Positions 1-8,379 are shown, counted from the first letter of the stretch. The stretch: 36,356 nucleotides of DNA from an uncultured bacterium (GCA_948433295.1 CAOJDT010000011.1:1-36356); one strand, 5' to 3'. Notes: a model not told the origin generated them from the letters alone. A program made the numbers and translations.

Positions 1-1
1 A

Positions 2-613
2 CTGGAATTAACATGTATATGGCATTATATCCCATTCCCTGAATTTACAATCGAATATACATTACACAATCATATGACTGATTATAGTCCCGATGAACAT
101 GCAAATGCTGTTTTTGCTCATTCCATAGGAAATTCTTATGAAACATCAATTAGATATAAATATCACACGACTATACTAAAAACAGAAAGTTTGTATATTT
201 GTGATAAAGGTAGATATTATATATTACACCCTAAAACTGACTGGTTATACTATAACCCTGACAACTATGAAGATATTCATGTTTTTGTTAATAATGCCAG
301 TTTATCAAATAAAGGAAAAACTATTGATGAAATAGACTTTAATTATAGTGATGGTGGTTGTCATAGACAAGTAACTTTCTTCTATAATATAAAAAATTCT
401 TTTGAATATTTAGTTCAAAAAATTATAAATAAAAATTCACAGTATGATATTTATAAGGATTATTTTTTCTTCTATGATGGCTGTGGAAATAGTGAAGAAA
501 ATAAAGATATAACTTGTCCTGATAAAATATACTTATTAGAACAAAATGAAAATATTTCACAGAGATTAAGAAATGAATTTTTAAGTTTACAAAAAATAAA
601 AGGAAAAGATTAA
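2..613 (+). CDS. Unknown protein, 5' end cut off by window edge
   Basis: I do not recognise this protein. The frame is open from base 2 to the TAA at 611-613, so the first ATG inside the window (74) is probably not the true start and the gene begins to the left. The visible 203 residues are rich in Asn, Tyr, Asp and Lys, with no signal peptide or membrane segment. Its stop codon directly abuts the GTG start of the next gene (no spacer), and the ribosome binding site of that gene (AAAGGA-like, about 599-605) lies inside this reading frame. The two are therefore very likely cotranscribed and translationally coupled. Composition is more AT-rich than the housekeeping genes further right, which fits an accessory island. 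Function is open; its only clue is the HEPN/zinc-ribbon partner. Confidence 0.7.
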   Translation: MELTCIWHYIPFPEFTIEYTLHNHMTDYSPDEHANAVFAHSIGNSYETSIRYKYHTTILKTESLYICDKGRYYILHPKTDWLYYNPDNYEDIHVFVNNASLSNKGKTIDEIDFNYSDGGCHRQVTFFYNIKNSFEYLVQKIINKNSQYDIYKDYFFFYDGCGNSEENKDITCPDKIYLLEQNENISQRLRNEFLSLQKIKGKD

Positions 614-1735
614 GTGGTAGCAACAAAAAATACAAATGAAATATTAAATAGTGTTCTTATAAATGCTATTGATTTTTTAAATAAAAGTGCAGATGAATTT
701 GAAAATAATACAAAATATTCTATTATAAATTTCTTTTGTGCTATTGAACTCTTTTTAAAAGCACGCTTAATTGCTGAACACTGGAGTTTAATAGTTGGCA
801 AAAAACCAAATCTAAGTAACTTTAAAGATGGTACATCTTCAACATTACAATTTGATGAACTAATATATGTTCTAAAAAATGCGTTTGATGAACCTCAGAT
901 ACATGAGGATGATATTAAGGCTTTTGATGAAATAAGAAAAGAACGAAATCGTTTAATTCATTTTTATCATGATATTAACAAGTGTAAAAAAGAAGGTTTG
1001 AAAGAAATAAAGACAAAACTTGCAATTCAAATTCTAAAAGCTTGGTATAGATTACGTAGCTTGCTTTCCTTTTGGGATAATATATATAAAAATAATGATA
1101 GGGTTATTAATTCTATAATTAGGTTTGAAGCTAAAATCGTACAACTTAAAAATTATTATAATATCAGGTATGAGGCAATAAAAAACGACATACAAAAAGA
1201 CAAAAGCAAAAATAATGTTGAATATAGAACTTGTAATAATTGTAAAAAAGAGTCATTAAGAATAACTGATTCACATATAAAAGATATATTTTATGCTAAT
1301 TGCGTTGTTTGTGGACAAGCATTTAAAGAACGTATGATAGAAATCGAATGCCCTAATTGTAACAAAATTTCAAAGTTAAATGTATACGATTTAAAATGTT
1401 CTTGTGATATAAATCTTAATTGTGGTCATCAAATAAATTTCAATGACTTTTTGACATGTGTTAAACAAAAATATAATGATAATTCTAGAAATATTTTAGA
1501 TACTTTGGATTTTCCTGATAAGCAAGAAGATATTATAAATTGTGCATATTGTGGAGCTAGAAATTCTGTTGCATATATCAATGGTGTGTTTACATGTACA
1601 AATTGTGGAGCAGGTTCTGTATCGGTGAGAAGTTGCAGTTGGTGCAATGAACTACAACTGGGAGGGGATTTGAGAAATAGTTACCTAGAAGGGTGTGAAT
1701 TTTGTCAAGGTAGAGGCTATGAGGATAATGTCTAA
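614..1735 (+). CDS. HEPN-motif protein with multiple C-terminal zinc ribbons
   Basis: This is a 373-residue protein starting with GTG at 614, immediately after the upstream stop. The N-terminal ~180 residues look all-helical and contain RNRLIH at 111-116, an R-x4-H arrangement of the kind that forms the RNase active site in HEPN domains. The C-terminal half (about 205-364) is packed with cysteine knuckles: CxxC at 207/210, 230/233, 246/249, 310/313, 328/331, 341/344 and 361/364, plus Cys 262, 264 and 270. These are enough for about four zinc ribbons, which suggests nucleic-acid or ribosome binding. HEPN RNases are known in toxin-antitoxin, abortive infection and CRISPR-associated systems. A role in defence or RNA cleavage here is inference from the motif only. 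A non-catalytic HEPN-like helical bundle is the main alternative. Confidence 0.65.
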   Translation: MVATKNTNEILNSVLINAIDFLNKSADEFENNTKYSIINFFCAIELFLKARLIAEHWSLIVGKKPNLSNFKDGTSSTLQFDELIYVLKNAFDEPQIHEDDIKAFDEIRKERNRLIHFYHDINKCKKEGLKEIKTKLAIQILKAWYRLRSLLSFWDNIYKNNDRVINSIIRFEAKIVQLKNYYNIRYEAIKNDIQKDKSKNNVEYRTCNNCKKESLRITDSHIKDIFYANCVVCGQAFKERMIEIECPNCNKISKLNVYDLKCSCDINLNCGHQINFNDFLTCVKQKYNDNSRNILDTLDFPDKQEDIINCAYCGARNSVAYINGVFTCTNCGAGSVSVRSCSWCNELQLGGDLRNSYLEGCEFCQGRGYEDNV

Positions 1736-1746
1736 TACTTAGAGTT

Positions 1747-2241
1747 TTATTTTAGAAAATCTTTTATTTTACATTTAGTAGTGTATACATATACCGAACC
1801 AGATGCATCTGTAACATACATTTTAAGTTTTGAATTTTTATCAAGAAATTTTTCAGAGTTATATTTTTGTATAGTTTGATAAAATGGTTTTCTAATAGTA
1901 AATAAATTAGCTGTTACATCTGGTTCTAGCAATGTTGGTAAATTATCCCCTAAACAACCCATAGTGCTGGTACAACAACAAGCCTTATGTCCATATTTTA
2001 AAATAATTCCCCAGCTTACAATTTTAATTTTTCTTTGACATATGTTTGTAACAGATAGTGATACATATGGTTCATCTTTTACCCCAATATCACCAATTCC
2101 AATGACAGATGGTGAAAATTCAAATTGTAAACTTTTTCTAGTTTTTAGACGTGTTTGCCACAATGACACAATTACAGCACAAAATGTTGCAATACTTGCA
2201 CATACGCTTCCAATTCCACTTACAGCATCCCAATTTATCAT
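1747..2241 (-). CDS. Unknown single-pass membrane protein
   Basis: This 164-residue protein has one clear N-terminal membrane segment (about residues 7-29) followed by a basic stop-transfer stretch and a mostly beta-rich soluble part. There is a dense cysteine patch (KACCC, then MGC) near residue 85-95. The start at 2241 is supported by an AGAGG ribosome binding site about 5 nt upstream. It converges on the HEPN/zinc-ribbon gene with 11 nt between stops. Proteins of this shape are common in mobile islands of gut bacteria, but I cannot name a family. Function is unknown. Confidence 0.65.
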   Translation of the reverse strand: MINWDAVSGIGSVCASIATFCAVIVSLWQTRLKTRKSLQFEFSPSVIGIGDIGVKDEPYVSLSVTNICQRKIKIVSWGIILKYGHKACCCTSTMGCLGDNLPTLLEPDVTANLFTIRKPFYQTIQKYNSEKFLDKNSKLKMYVTDASGSVYVYTTKCKIKDFLK

Positions 2242-2276
2242 TAATACCTCTTTAATGTCAATAATAACAAAACAAT

Positions 2277-2531
2277 TTAAAATGCAGAAAAATGCCTTCT
2301 TAATGCAATAGGCATAGAATTATAAATATCTTCGGATAAGACAAATGTTTTATTTGGATTTAAACTTCTGTCTGCTATCCTTATACAAGGATAACCTTCT
2401 CGTTTCCTTTGCAAAAGTTCTTCTTTTCGTTGTTCAATATTATTAACTAAACCAATAGTAACAAAACCCATTATTATTGCTAATTCTTGCGTTGTAATAT
2501 CATTTTGCGGTAAAAAATACATGGCACTCAT
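2277..2531 (-). CDS. Small unknown protein
   Basis: This is an 84-residue protein. It is real by its very good ribosome binding site (AGGAGGGA about 6 nt before the ATG at 2531) and sensible composition. It has a moderately hydrophobic helix near residues 14-32, a charged helix (EQRKEELLQRKRE) and a C-terminal basic/aromatic end. It lies 35 nt upstream of the membrane protein on the same strand and is probably in one transcript with it. I do not recognise a domain. The C-terminal half could be a small DNA- or protein-binding fold, but nothing decides this. Confidence 0.6.
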   Translation of the reverse strand: MSAMYFLPQNDITTQELAIIMGFVTIGLVNNIEQRKEELLQRKREGYPCIRIADRSLNPNKTFVLSEDIYNSMPIALRRHFSAF

Positions 2532-2594
2532 AAATCCCTCCTTGAATAAAATTCTATTTTGCTATTATACAATATTTTCAAAAGATAATAAAAT

Positions 2595-2672
2595 ATGTTT
2601 AGTATTGTAAAACTGAAAAATCAAGCCACATCTTCAAGCAGCCAAGTTCTGAACTCGTCAATTCTGTGGTAA
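2595..2672 (+). other. 25-codon ORF or gene remnant ending at a terminator
   Basis: A short frame from ATG 2595 to TAA 2670-2672 encodes 25 residues that include LKNQATSSSS and ends exactly where a strong intrinsic terminator begins. No good ribosome binding site precedes it. Position and composition suggest the decayed 3' end of a gene, since a terminator would otherwise have no transcript to end on this strand. There is a faint resemblance to the LK-Q-TSSW stretch of ORF6N-type phage regulators, but it is far too short to assign. Confidence 0.25.
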
Positions 2673-2707
2673 ATAAGAAAGACGGGTATATCCCGTCTTT
2701 TTTATTT
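2671..2707 (+). terminator. Intrinsic terminator
   Basis: A perfect 9-bp stem (AAAGACGGG at 2678-2686, CCCGTCTTT at 2692-2700) with loop TATAT is followed by more T residues. The flanking AAATAA/TTTATT can extend the pairing. Confidence 0.75.
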
Positions 2708-2734
2708 ACTTGAGTATAGATTTGACTGCCTTTT

Positions 2735-2875
2735 GTGTTCGGCGGATTTGCGTACGGATGGAGCATAGCGAATCACAATAGCGAACAGATTGAGCAAGCT
2801 GTGGCGTAAACCACAAATGCGAAACTCTGTGAGTGTGGAGCAAATCCAAGATGAATCGCATCTTGAGTAAATATA
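2735..2875. repeat. Structured non-coding stretch with nested inverted repeats
   Basis: No gene is visible in 2708-2934. The stretch holds an outer 8-bp inverted repeat (GGATTTGC at 2744-2751, GCAAATCC at 2840-2847). Inside it is a small hairpin (TGTGG and CCACA around 2800-2815), and just outside is a 7-bp hairpin (CAAGATG / CATCTTG, 2847-2865). TATTTACT at about 2702-2710 is also mirrored by AGTAAATA at about 2866-2873. Words such as GAGCATAGCGAA resemble the GAGCGTAGCGAG word in the hairpin array at 12995. It is probably a dispersed intergenic repeat, possibly transcribed. Confidence 0.4.
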
Positions 2876-2934
2876 ACCAAGCTATAAACTAAAAAATAGC
2901 AAAAATTTTTTGTTCGTGTTTTAATTTTAATACT

Positions 2935-3558
2935 ATGAAAATTAATTCAATTAAAAATATTATCGGATTACCCCTTGCTGCAGGAACAATTTGTTGTGCA
3001 CCGTTTACACTTAAAGCTCAGAATAATATTGATAAAACTCCTGCAAAGGATGTGTTTGAATATACTCAAAATGTTGTACCGTCAGGTACAACAGATGAAT
3101 CCGTTTTGCTTTTTGCACCGGAATCTCAGGTTGAAATTGCCGGCGAGACTAAAAATGCAGCAATTGTTGTTGATTTGTCGAAAAATATTCTTTACCATTA
3201 CAACGAAGACGGTGATGCTATTAAGGCGTATCTTGTCGCAAGCGGAAAGAAAAGTTCTCCGACTCATACCGGTATAAGAGTTGTAACACATGTCGAGTCT
3301 TATCCTTATAAATCAGCTTCTCCTGCTTCAAAAAGAAGAAGACAGCCGTATAATTACGGTCCGAAAATTATCTGTCTTGAAACTGTTGATTCCAAAACGG
3401 GTGAGCGCGGAATTACAGGTGAATTTATTCACGGAAACAATAATCCTAACAGCATTGGTAAATATGCCTCTCTCGGTTGTATAAGAATGGATAATAACGT
3501 GATTAAAGAACTTTCGGCACAGGTTAAAAAAGGCGATATTGTTCTAATTAAAAAATAA
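2935..3558 (+). CDS. L,D-transpeptidase (YkuD domain), exported
   Basis: This 207-residue protein has an N-terminal signal sequence (about 1-29, cleavage near KAQ). A YkuD catalytic domain runs from about residue 75 to the end. The family signature is present: His166 in FIHGN and the nucleophile Cys182 in SLGCIRM, with the usual Ser/Gly/Arg neighbours. Such enzymes make 3-3 peptide cross-links in peptidoglycan or attach proteins to it, acting in the periplasm. Length is short because no LysM or other wall-binding domain is attached. There is no clear ribosome binding site before ATG 2935, and the upstream region is very AT-rich. It converges on the alcohol dehydrogenase gene with only 3 nt between the stops. 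Confidence 0.9.
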   Translation: MKINSIKNIIGLPLAAGTICCAPFTLKAQNNIDKTPAKDVFEYTQNVVPSGTTDESVLLFAPESQVEIAGETKNAAIVVDLSKNILYHYNEDGDAIKAYLVASGKKSSPTHTGIRVVTHVESYPYKSASPASKRRRQPYNYGPKIICLETVDSKTGERGITGEFIHGNNNPNSIGKYASLGCIRMDNNVIKELSAQVKKGDIVLIKK

Positions 3559-3561
3559 TTT

Positions 3562-4596
3562 TTAACTTCTGATTGCAATTTTTAAACAATTATCTTTTTC
3601 TGTTTCAAAAATTTCGTATGCGTCGGTTATTTGTTCAAGCGGCATTGTTTTTGAAATAAGAAAGTCTGTATTTATTTTGCCTTCGGAAATTAAATCAAGA
3701 AGTTTTTTGCAATGAACTGCATCAACTCCGCCTGTTTTAAAAATGAGATATTTGCCGTACATTTCAGGTAAAGGCAATGTTTGAGGTTTTTCATACATAG
3801 CAACAAGCGCAACAATCGAATTCGGACGGGCAATTTGCCATGCGGTTTGGAAAGTATTTTCTCCGCCTGCGGCTTCGATTACCCCGTCGGCTCCGCGATT
3901 TTGAGTAATATTTTTAACAAAGCTTTCGATGTCTGTTTTGTTCGGGTTTGCCGTATAATCAGCAAGATTCAATTCTTTTGCAAGTTCTAGCCTTTTTTCG
4001 TTAATGTCAATCGCAATAATTTTTCCTGCACCGAGAATTCGGGCACAAATCATCGCGCACAATCCTACGGGACCGCAGCCTATTACCGCAATTGTGTCAT
4101 CTTTTTTTATTTCACAAAGTTCTGCGCCAAAGTAACCGCTTGAAAGAATATCTCCGGTGAATAACGCATTTTCATAAGTTACGTTGTCGGGAATTACCGT
4201 TAATCCCGTATCCGCAAACGGAACTCTTACATATTCAGCCTGACAGCCGTCGATTTTACAACCGATTTCCCAACCGCCGTTTTCGCAGTTGTTTATAAAT
4301 CCGTGTTTGCAAAACCGGCATTTTCCGCAAAACGTTATGCAATTTGCCGCAACACGGTCACCTTTTTTAATGTTTGTAACGGCGCTTCCTGTTTCAACGA
4401 CTTCTCCTACAAATTCGTGCCCCAGAACAATATCTGCAACAGCTGCGGGCACCGCTCCATGCATTATATGTAAGTCGCTTGTACATATTGACGAAAGTTT
4501 AACTTTCACTATTGCGTCTCTTTCGTTTTGTATTTTCGGGATTTCTTTATCTGTTAATTCAACAGAGCCGTTTTTGCGGCAGATTAATGCTTTCAT
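3562..4596 (-). CDS. Zinc-dependent alcohol dehydrogenase (MDR family)
   Basis: This 344-residue medium-chain dehydrogenase has a GroES-like N-terminal half and a Rossmann C-terminal half. Catalytic zinc ligands are visible as Cys38 and His60-Glu61 (GHEFVGEV). The structural zinc loop has Cys90, 93, 96 and 104. The NAD(P)-binding glycine motif GCGPVG is at 173-178, and DINEKR about 20 residues later suggests NAD preference (acidic residue at the end of beta 2). The family oxidises alcohols or reduces aldehydes in the cytoplasm; the exact substrate (sorbitol-, threonine- or butanediol-type) cannot be told from sequence reading. A good AAGGAG site precedes ATG 4596. It appears monocistronic. 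Confidence 0.88.
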   Translation of the reverse strand: MKALICRKNGSVELTDKEIPKIQNERDAIVKVKLSSICTSDLHIMHGAVPAAVADIVLGHEFVGEVVETGSAVTNIKKGDRVAANCITFCGKCRFCKHGFINNCENGGWEIGCKIDGCQAEYVRVPFADTGLTVIPDNVTYENALFTGDILSSGYFGAELCEIKKDDTIAVIGCGPVGLCAMICARILGAGKIIAIDINEKRLELAKELNLADYTANPNKTDIESFVKNITQNRGADGVIEAAGGENTFQTAWQIARPNSIVALVAMYEKPQTLPLPEMYGKYLIFKTGGVDAVHCKKLLDLISEGKINTDFLISKTMPLEQITDAYEIFETEKDNCLKIAIRS

Positions 4597-4718
4597 AAAA
4601 ACTCCTTTTATCAGTCAAAAGTATAACACGAATTATCAAAAGAATTACGATTTCGGGTGATTAAAGCAGGCAGAAAAATTTATACAATGAGTTTGTAGAA
4701 AATTGAAAGGAAGTAAAA

Positions 4719-4943
4719 ATGGATAAACAACCAAAAGAAACAATGAAAGAAAAACTCAAAAACACTGCTGAAGAAGTAAAAGAAAAAGCCGCACACGTTA
4801 AAGAAGACGTCAAACACGGTGTTGAAAAAGCCAAAGAAAAAGCTCACGAAGTAAAAGAAAATGTTAAAGAAGACATTACAAAAGCTAAAGAGAAAATGGC
4901 TGAACACAAAACTAAAAAAGCTGAAGAAAAGAAAACCGCGTAA
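4719..4943 (+). CDS. Lys/Glu-rich 11-residue-repeat protein (LEA/apolipoprotein-like)
   Basis: This is a 74-residue, extremely hydrophilic protein made almost only of Lys, Glu, Ala, Val and His. From residue 17 it can be written as about five 11-residue units with Glu fixed at position 2 (18, 29, 40, 51, 62) and small hydrophobics at positions 4 and 11. This is the layout of group-3 LEA and other amphipathic-helix desiccation or membrane-protecting proteins. It has no signal peptide. A good ribosome binding site (AAAGGAAG) precedes ATG 4719 and its own terminator follows 12 nt after the stop, so it is a single-gene unit, as expected for an abundant stress protein. The function is inferred from repeat architecture only; a histone-like or coiled-coil role is possible. 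Confidence 0.75.
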   Translation: MDKQPKETMKEKLKNTAEEVKEKAAHVKEDVKHGVEKAKEKAHEVKENVKEDITKAKEKMAEHKTKKAEEKKTA

Positions 4944-4954
4944 TTGTGCGGTTG

Positions 4955-4988
4955 AAGGCGCGCAAGTAAGTTACTGCGCGCCTTTTGT
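4955..4988 (+). terminator. Strong intrinsic terminator
   Basis: A perfect 10-bp GC-rich stem (AAGGCGCGCA at 4955-4964, TGCGCGCCTT at 4975-4984) with a 10-nt loop is followed by TT, just after the 11-mer repeat gene. Confidence 0.88.
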
Positions 4989-5092
4989 ATAATAATCATG
5001 TTACTATAATATATAGCCGTTCGGGTGATAGTTTTTTAAATTTTTCTCGGTTACAATAAAAGAACTTTGAATAAATTAATGGAAGTTGAGTT

Positions 5093-5770
5093 ATGACAGC
5101 AATATCAGTTTATATAGTTGAAGATTATAAATTAACAAGAAATACCTATAAACATTATTTTGAACAAATAGAAAAAGAGATAAAAGTCATAGGTGATTTT
5201 GATACGGCTGAAGAATGTCTTGATAATATGAAGAAAAAGCGCGCAGATGTAGTATTGATGGATATAGGATTACCTTATATGAACGGGATTGAGGCCGCAG
5301 GTCATATCAAGAAAAAATTTCCAAAAACTAAAATTATTATGCTGACATCTCATGAAAGATCCGAAGAAGTACTTGCGGCTCTGGCATCGGGTGCTCATGC
5401 TTATGCTGTAAAAGATACAAACCTTTCGACACTTACTAATGCCATAAAACAAGTAAATCAAGGTATAGTATGGTTAGATTCCAGAATATCATCTATTACA
5501 TACGATTATTTACCTAAACCCCAGTCAAATGATTTGACAAACCTTTACCCCGTAAAAAAACCGAAACCTAAGCTTAAAGTAGGACTCACCGATCAGGAAC
5601 GTAATGTTCTTGAAGGTCTTAAAGCGGCTAAAACTAATAAAGAAATAGCAGAAACTTTGAATATAAGTCCGCATACATCGAAATCTCATGTATCAAAAGT
5701 GCTTAAGAAATTGAAAGTTAAAGACCGAACCGAGGCTGCTTTACTGGCTATTAAATACGATATTATTTGA
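5093..5770 (+). CDS. NarL/LuxR-type response regulator
   Basis: This 225-residue protein has a receiver domain (1-125) and a LuxR-type helix-turn-helix (about 160-222). Receiver residues are all present: acidic Glu10/Asp11, phospho-acceptor Asp57 in LMDIGLP, Thr85 and Lys107. The output domain shows the usual TNKEIAETLNIS and recognition-helix HTSKSHVSKVLKKL stretches. It is therefore a DNA-binding regulator controlled by phosphorylation. The kinase gene begins 7 nt after its stop, so the pair forms a two-component system. A GGAAG ribosome binding site lies upstream of ATG 5093. Target genes are not evident from the window. Confidence 0.9.
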   Translation: MTAISVYIVEDYKLTRNTYKHYFEQIEKEIKVIGDFDTAEECLDNMKKKRADVVLMDIGLPYMNGIEAAGHIKKKFPKTKIIMLTSHERSEEVLAALASGAHAYAVKDTNLSTLTNAIKQVNQGIVWLDSRISSITYDYLPKPQSNDLTNLYPVKKPKPKLKVGLTDQERNVLEGLKAAKTNKEIAETLNISPHTSKSHVSKVLKKLKVKDRTEAALLAIKYDII

Positions 5771-5777
5771 ATAGAAA

Positions 5778-7031
5778 ATGAAAAAAATTATGAATAAATT
5801 TATCAAACCAACAAAAATTATATTTTTGGCAATTTTTGCTCTCTCTCTTGCTTTGTGCATATATGAGGATGCAATTATGCGAAAATCCCGATGCCTTGTT
5901 AATACAGGAGTACTGGCTTTTATGATAAATGCATGTATGCAGCAAAAGAAAAAAGATAACGGTTTGTCATTGCAAAATCAAACAGATGATATTTTGGACA
6001 GTTTTCCAATCGGAGCCTTTTATACCGATACAAAAGGCAAATGTATGAATTGTAACCCGATTATTGCGAATTTGCTGCAAAAAGATGTCAGTACTCTTGT
6101 CGGCTCCAATATTCTTGTTGAATATTTTGGAGAGAATAAAGAAGTCTTTTGCGGTAATCTGCAATACGTTTTAAAGAATAAAAAGTCTATAAATTATGAA
6201 TTTAAACCTGAAAAAGGTCTTACAGGATTTTACAGAATCTATCAGGTTCCGTTTTTTGGCGACAGCGGAAATGTTAAGGGGATTATGGTATTTTTGAAGA
6301 ATATCAGTGATGAAAAAGAAATAATTAAACAAAGAAATCAGTTTATAGCTGCACTGAAACATGATTTGAAAACACCTGTTATCGCGCAAATAAGATCATT
6401 AAACATTCTTTGTAAAGAGACAGCGGATAAAATGTCACCTATGCAAAAAGAGTTGCTTAACCTTACACTGGATTCAACAAAAGAAATGTATGATATGATT
6501 TCTTCGCTTTTGAATTCATATAAATTTGAAAATAATGAAATCAGCCTGCATTATTCGGAAGTTAATATAACCGAAATGATTATCGAATGCTGTGAGCAAC
6601 TTTCGGATTGCATCAATGAACGTAAAATAAAAATTCTTATTCGCCCGAATCTTGAATCAAAAACAATAATTGCCGACCCTGAATTTTTAAAAATTGCAAT
6701 CTTGTACTTAATTGAAAACAGTGTTTCTCATGCTTTTAAAAAATCAAAAATTATGATTGAAATTACAGAAGAAAATGAAGAAGTTGTTTTTAAAGTTCAT
6801 ACTGACAGTCCGCATTTATCAAAAGAACAACTCTTATCTATGTTTGAAAAATCATCAGAAGATGCTCCAAAATACGGAAAAATAGGTCTTAGTCCAAAAT
6901 TAAATTACGCATACAAAATCATAAAGGCTCATCTTGGAGAAATTATAGCAGTAAGCTGTCCTGTAAATAATAAAAATACTTTCGGATTTAAAATTCCGAA
7001 AATTGCAGACCTGCTTCCGTTATCTGCATAA
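5778..7031 (+). CDS. PAS-domain sensor histidine kinase with a degenerate ATP lid
   Basis: This 417-residue protein is cotranscribed with the response regulator. The N-terminus has one or two short hydrophobic segments (about 14-29 and 42-54). A PAS domain follows (about 70-180), then a HisKA dimerisation domain with His195 in LKHDLKTP, then an HATPase-type domain. In the ATPase domain the N box is present (LIENSVSHAF, Asn314). The G1 box that normally reads DxGxG is replaced by HTDSPHLS (341-348), and the G2 region is reduced to GKIGLS. ATP binding may be weak or the kinase may act mainly as a phosphatase or scaffold; that is inference. ATG 5790 (MNKFIK) is an alternative start. Confidence 0.85.
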   Translation: MKKIMNKFIKPTKIIFLAIFALSLALCIYEDAIMRKSRCLVNTGVLAFMINACMQQKKKDNGLSLQNQTDDILDSFPIGAFYTDTKGKCMNCNPIIANLLQKDVSTLVGSNILVEYFGENKEVFCGNLQYVLKNKKSINYEFKPEKGLTGFYRIYQVPFFGDSGNVKGIMVFLKNISDEKEIIKQRNQFIAALKHDLKTPVIAQIRSLNILCKETADKMSPMQKELLNLTLDSTKEMYDMISSLLNSYKFENNEISLHYSEVNITEMIIECCEQLSDCINERKIKILIRPNLESKTIIADPEFLKIAILYLIENSVSHAFKKSKIMIEITEENEEVVFKVHTDSPHLSKEQLLSMFEKSSEDAPKYGKIGLSPKLNYAYKIIKAHLGEIIAVSCPVNNKNTFGFKIPKIADLLPLSA

Positions 7032-7033
7032 GA

Positions 7034-7699
7034 TTATGCTGTTATTACGCGATTCCGACCGGTGTTTTTGGCATTATAAAGCGCTTTATCCGCGCTATCC
7101 AAAAATTCACTTGCATTTGAAAATTCTTTTTCGGAAGAACTTACGCCGATACTGATTGTGACTTTTAATTCTTTACCGCCAAACGAGAACGGATAATTTT
7201 CGACTTTTTCGCGTAATCTTTCGAGCGGAATGACGGCTTTTTCAAGCGGAGTTTCTGTTAAAATTGCAACGAATTCTTCTCCGCCGTATCTGAATACCAT
7301 ATCGGTTTTTCTCAACGTATCAAGAATCATATACGAAACTTCTTTCAATACATAATCGCCGCACAAATGCCCGTGAGTATCGTTTACTTTTTTGAAAAAA
7401 TCTATGTCGATAACCGCAATACTCAAATCATTTTTGTAGCGTTTTGCGCGAAGAAATTCTCTCTCAAGATTGTTATCAAGATGTCTGCGGTTATAAAGTC
7501 CTGTCAGGGGGTCGGTTAATGAGAGGTGTCTTGTATGAGAATACATGAAATTAATCTTTTTAATAACATCAAGTTTGTTACTTTCAGGTACAGGAAAATT
7601 ATTTATAATATCTTCAATATTACGCTGAATTTCATCAAGCATTTCCGGCGGAATGTTGAAATCCATGTTATCAAATTCGTTATTGTTAATTTCTGTCAT
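7034..7699 (-). CDS. Diguanylate cyclase (GGDEF domain)
   Basis: This 221-residue soluble protein has a short N-terminal helical region (1-58) and a complete GGDEF domain (about 60-221). The catalytic motif is GGEEF at 139-143. Upstream is the inhibitory I-site RKTD (130-133) at the normal 5-residue distance, so product inhibition by c-di-GMP is expected. DIDFFKKVND (98-107) carries the metal-binding Asp. No membrane or recognised sensor domain is attached, so how it is activated is unknown. It converges on the histidine kinase gene with 2 nt between stops. c-di-GMP commonly controls pili and surface life, which may matter given the prepilin genes in this window, but no direct link is visible. 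Confidence 0.92.
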   Translation of the reverse strand: MTEINNNEFDNMDFNIPPEMLDEIQRNIEDIINNFPVPESNKLDVIKKINFMYSHTRHLSLTDPLTGLYNRRHLDNNLEREFLRAKRYKNDLSIAVIDIDFFKKVNDTHGHLCGDYVLKEVSYMILDTLRKTDMVFRYGGEEFVAILTETPLEKAVIPLERLREKVENYPFSFGGKELKVTISIGVSSSEKEFSNASEFLDSADKALYNAKNTGRNRVITA

Positions 7700-7776
7700 A
7701 ATCTTACTCTCTCTGCCCGATTAAGATTATAGCATAAAAATTGCACTAAAAATTTTTTTCTGATAAAGTTTACAAC

Positions 7777-8379
7777 ATGGAAAAATTAAGTGCTGAAGAT
7801 ATGCTTTTAAAATTTGCCAACGCTTCTTCTCATCCTGAAGAAGTTCGAAGATTGGCAATGATGCTTTTTGATGAAACGAGCTTAAAGATTAAAGATATGC
7901 CTGACCGTGACAGAGCCATTCTTGAAGCAGCAGCACTTCTTCATGATATAGGTTATTACGTTGATTCAAAATCGCATAACAAACATTCACGTGACATGGT
8001 TATTCAATACGGTCTTGAGGATTTCACTGAAAAAGAGACGTTGATTATAGCTTCTATTTGCAGATACCACAGAGGCAGTCTTCCCGATAAAGAAAAGCAC
8101 GAATTATACGGCAGTTTTGACAAAAAAGAAAGAAAGAAAGTTAAACGTCTTGCGGGAATACTTCGAATTTCAGATGGATTGGACAGAGCACATCTTTCTT
8201 TAATTAAAAAAATCAAAATAAATTATGATGAAGAAAACAATATTGCTGAAATTATTCTCACCCCTAATACTCCAGAATTCAGGTCTGATATTTCTTCTGC
8301 AATAAGAAAAAGAGATTTGTACGAAATAGGGTTCAAATGTCAGTCTGTGTTAAAGTTTGCGGATAATAACAGTTTGTAA
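7777..8379 (+). CDS. Stand-alone HD phosphohydrolase domain (GppA C-terminal type)
   Basis: This 200-residue protein is made of an HD domain resembling the C-terminal domain of Ppx/GppA exopolyphosphatases. It has a LLHDIGYYVD motif (His56-Asp57), HNKHS after it (the second metal-binding His region), IICRYHRG-like His spacing later, and LRISDGLDRAH, typical of this subfamily. The N-terminal actin-like phosphatase domain of GppA is absent, so this is either a separated regulatory subunit or an independent nucleotide/ppGpp-related hydrolase. No Shine-Dalgarno is visible; TTGCAC at 7741 and GATAAA at 7762-7767 lie just upstream, placing the transcription start almost on the ATG. Confidence 0.8.
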   Translation: MEKLSAEDMLLKFANASSHPEEVRRLAMMLFDETSLKIKDMPDRDRAILEAAALLHDIGYYVDSKSHNKHSRDMVIQYGLEDFTEKETLIIASICRYHRGSLPDKEKHELYGSFDKKERKKVKRLAGILRISDGLDRAHLSLIKKIKINYDEENNIAEIILTPNTPEFRSDISSAIRKRDLYEIGFKCQSVLKFADNNSL

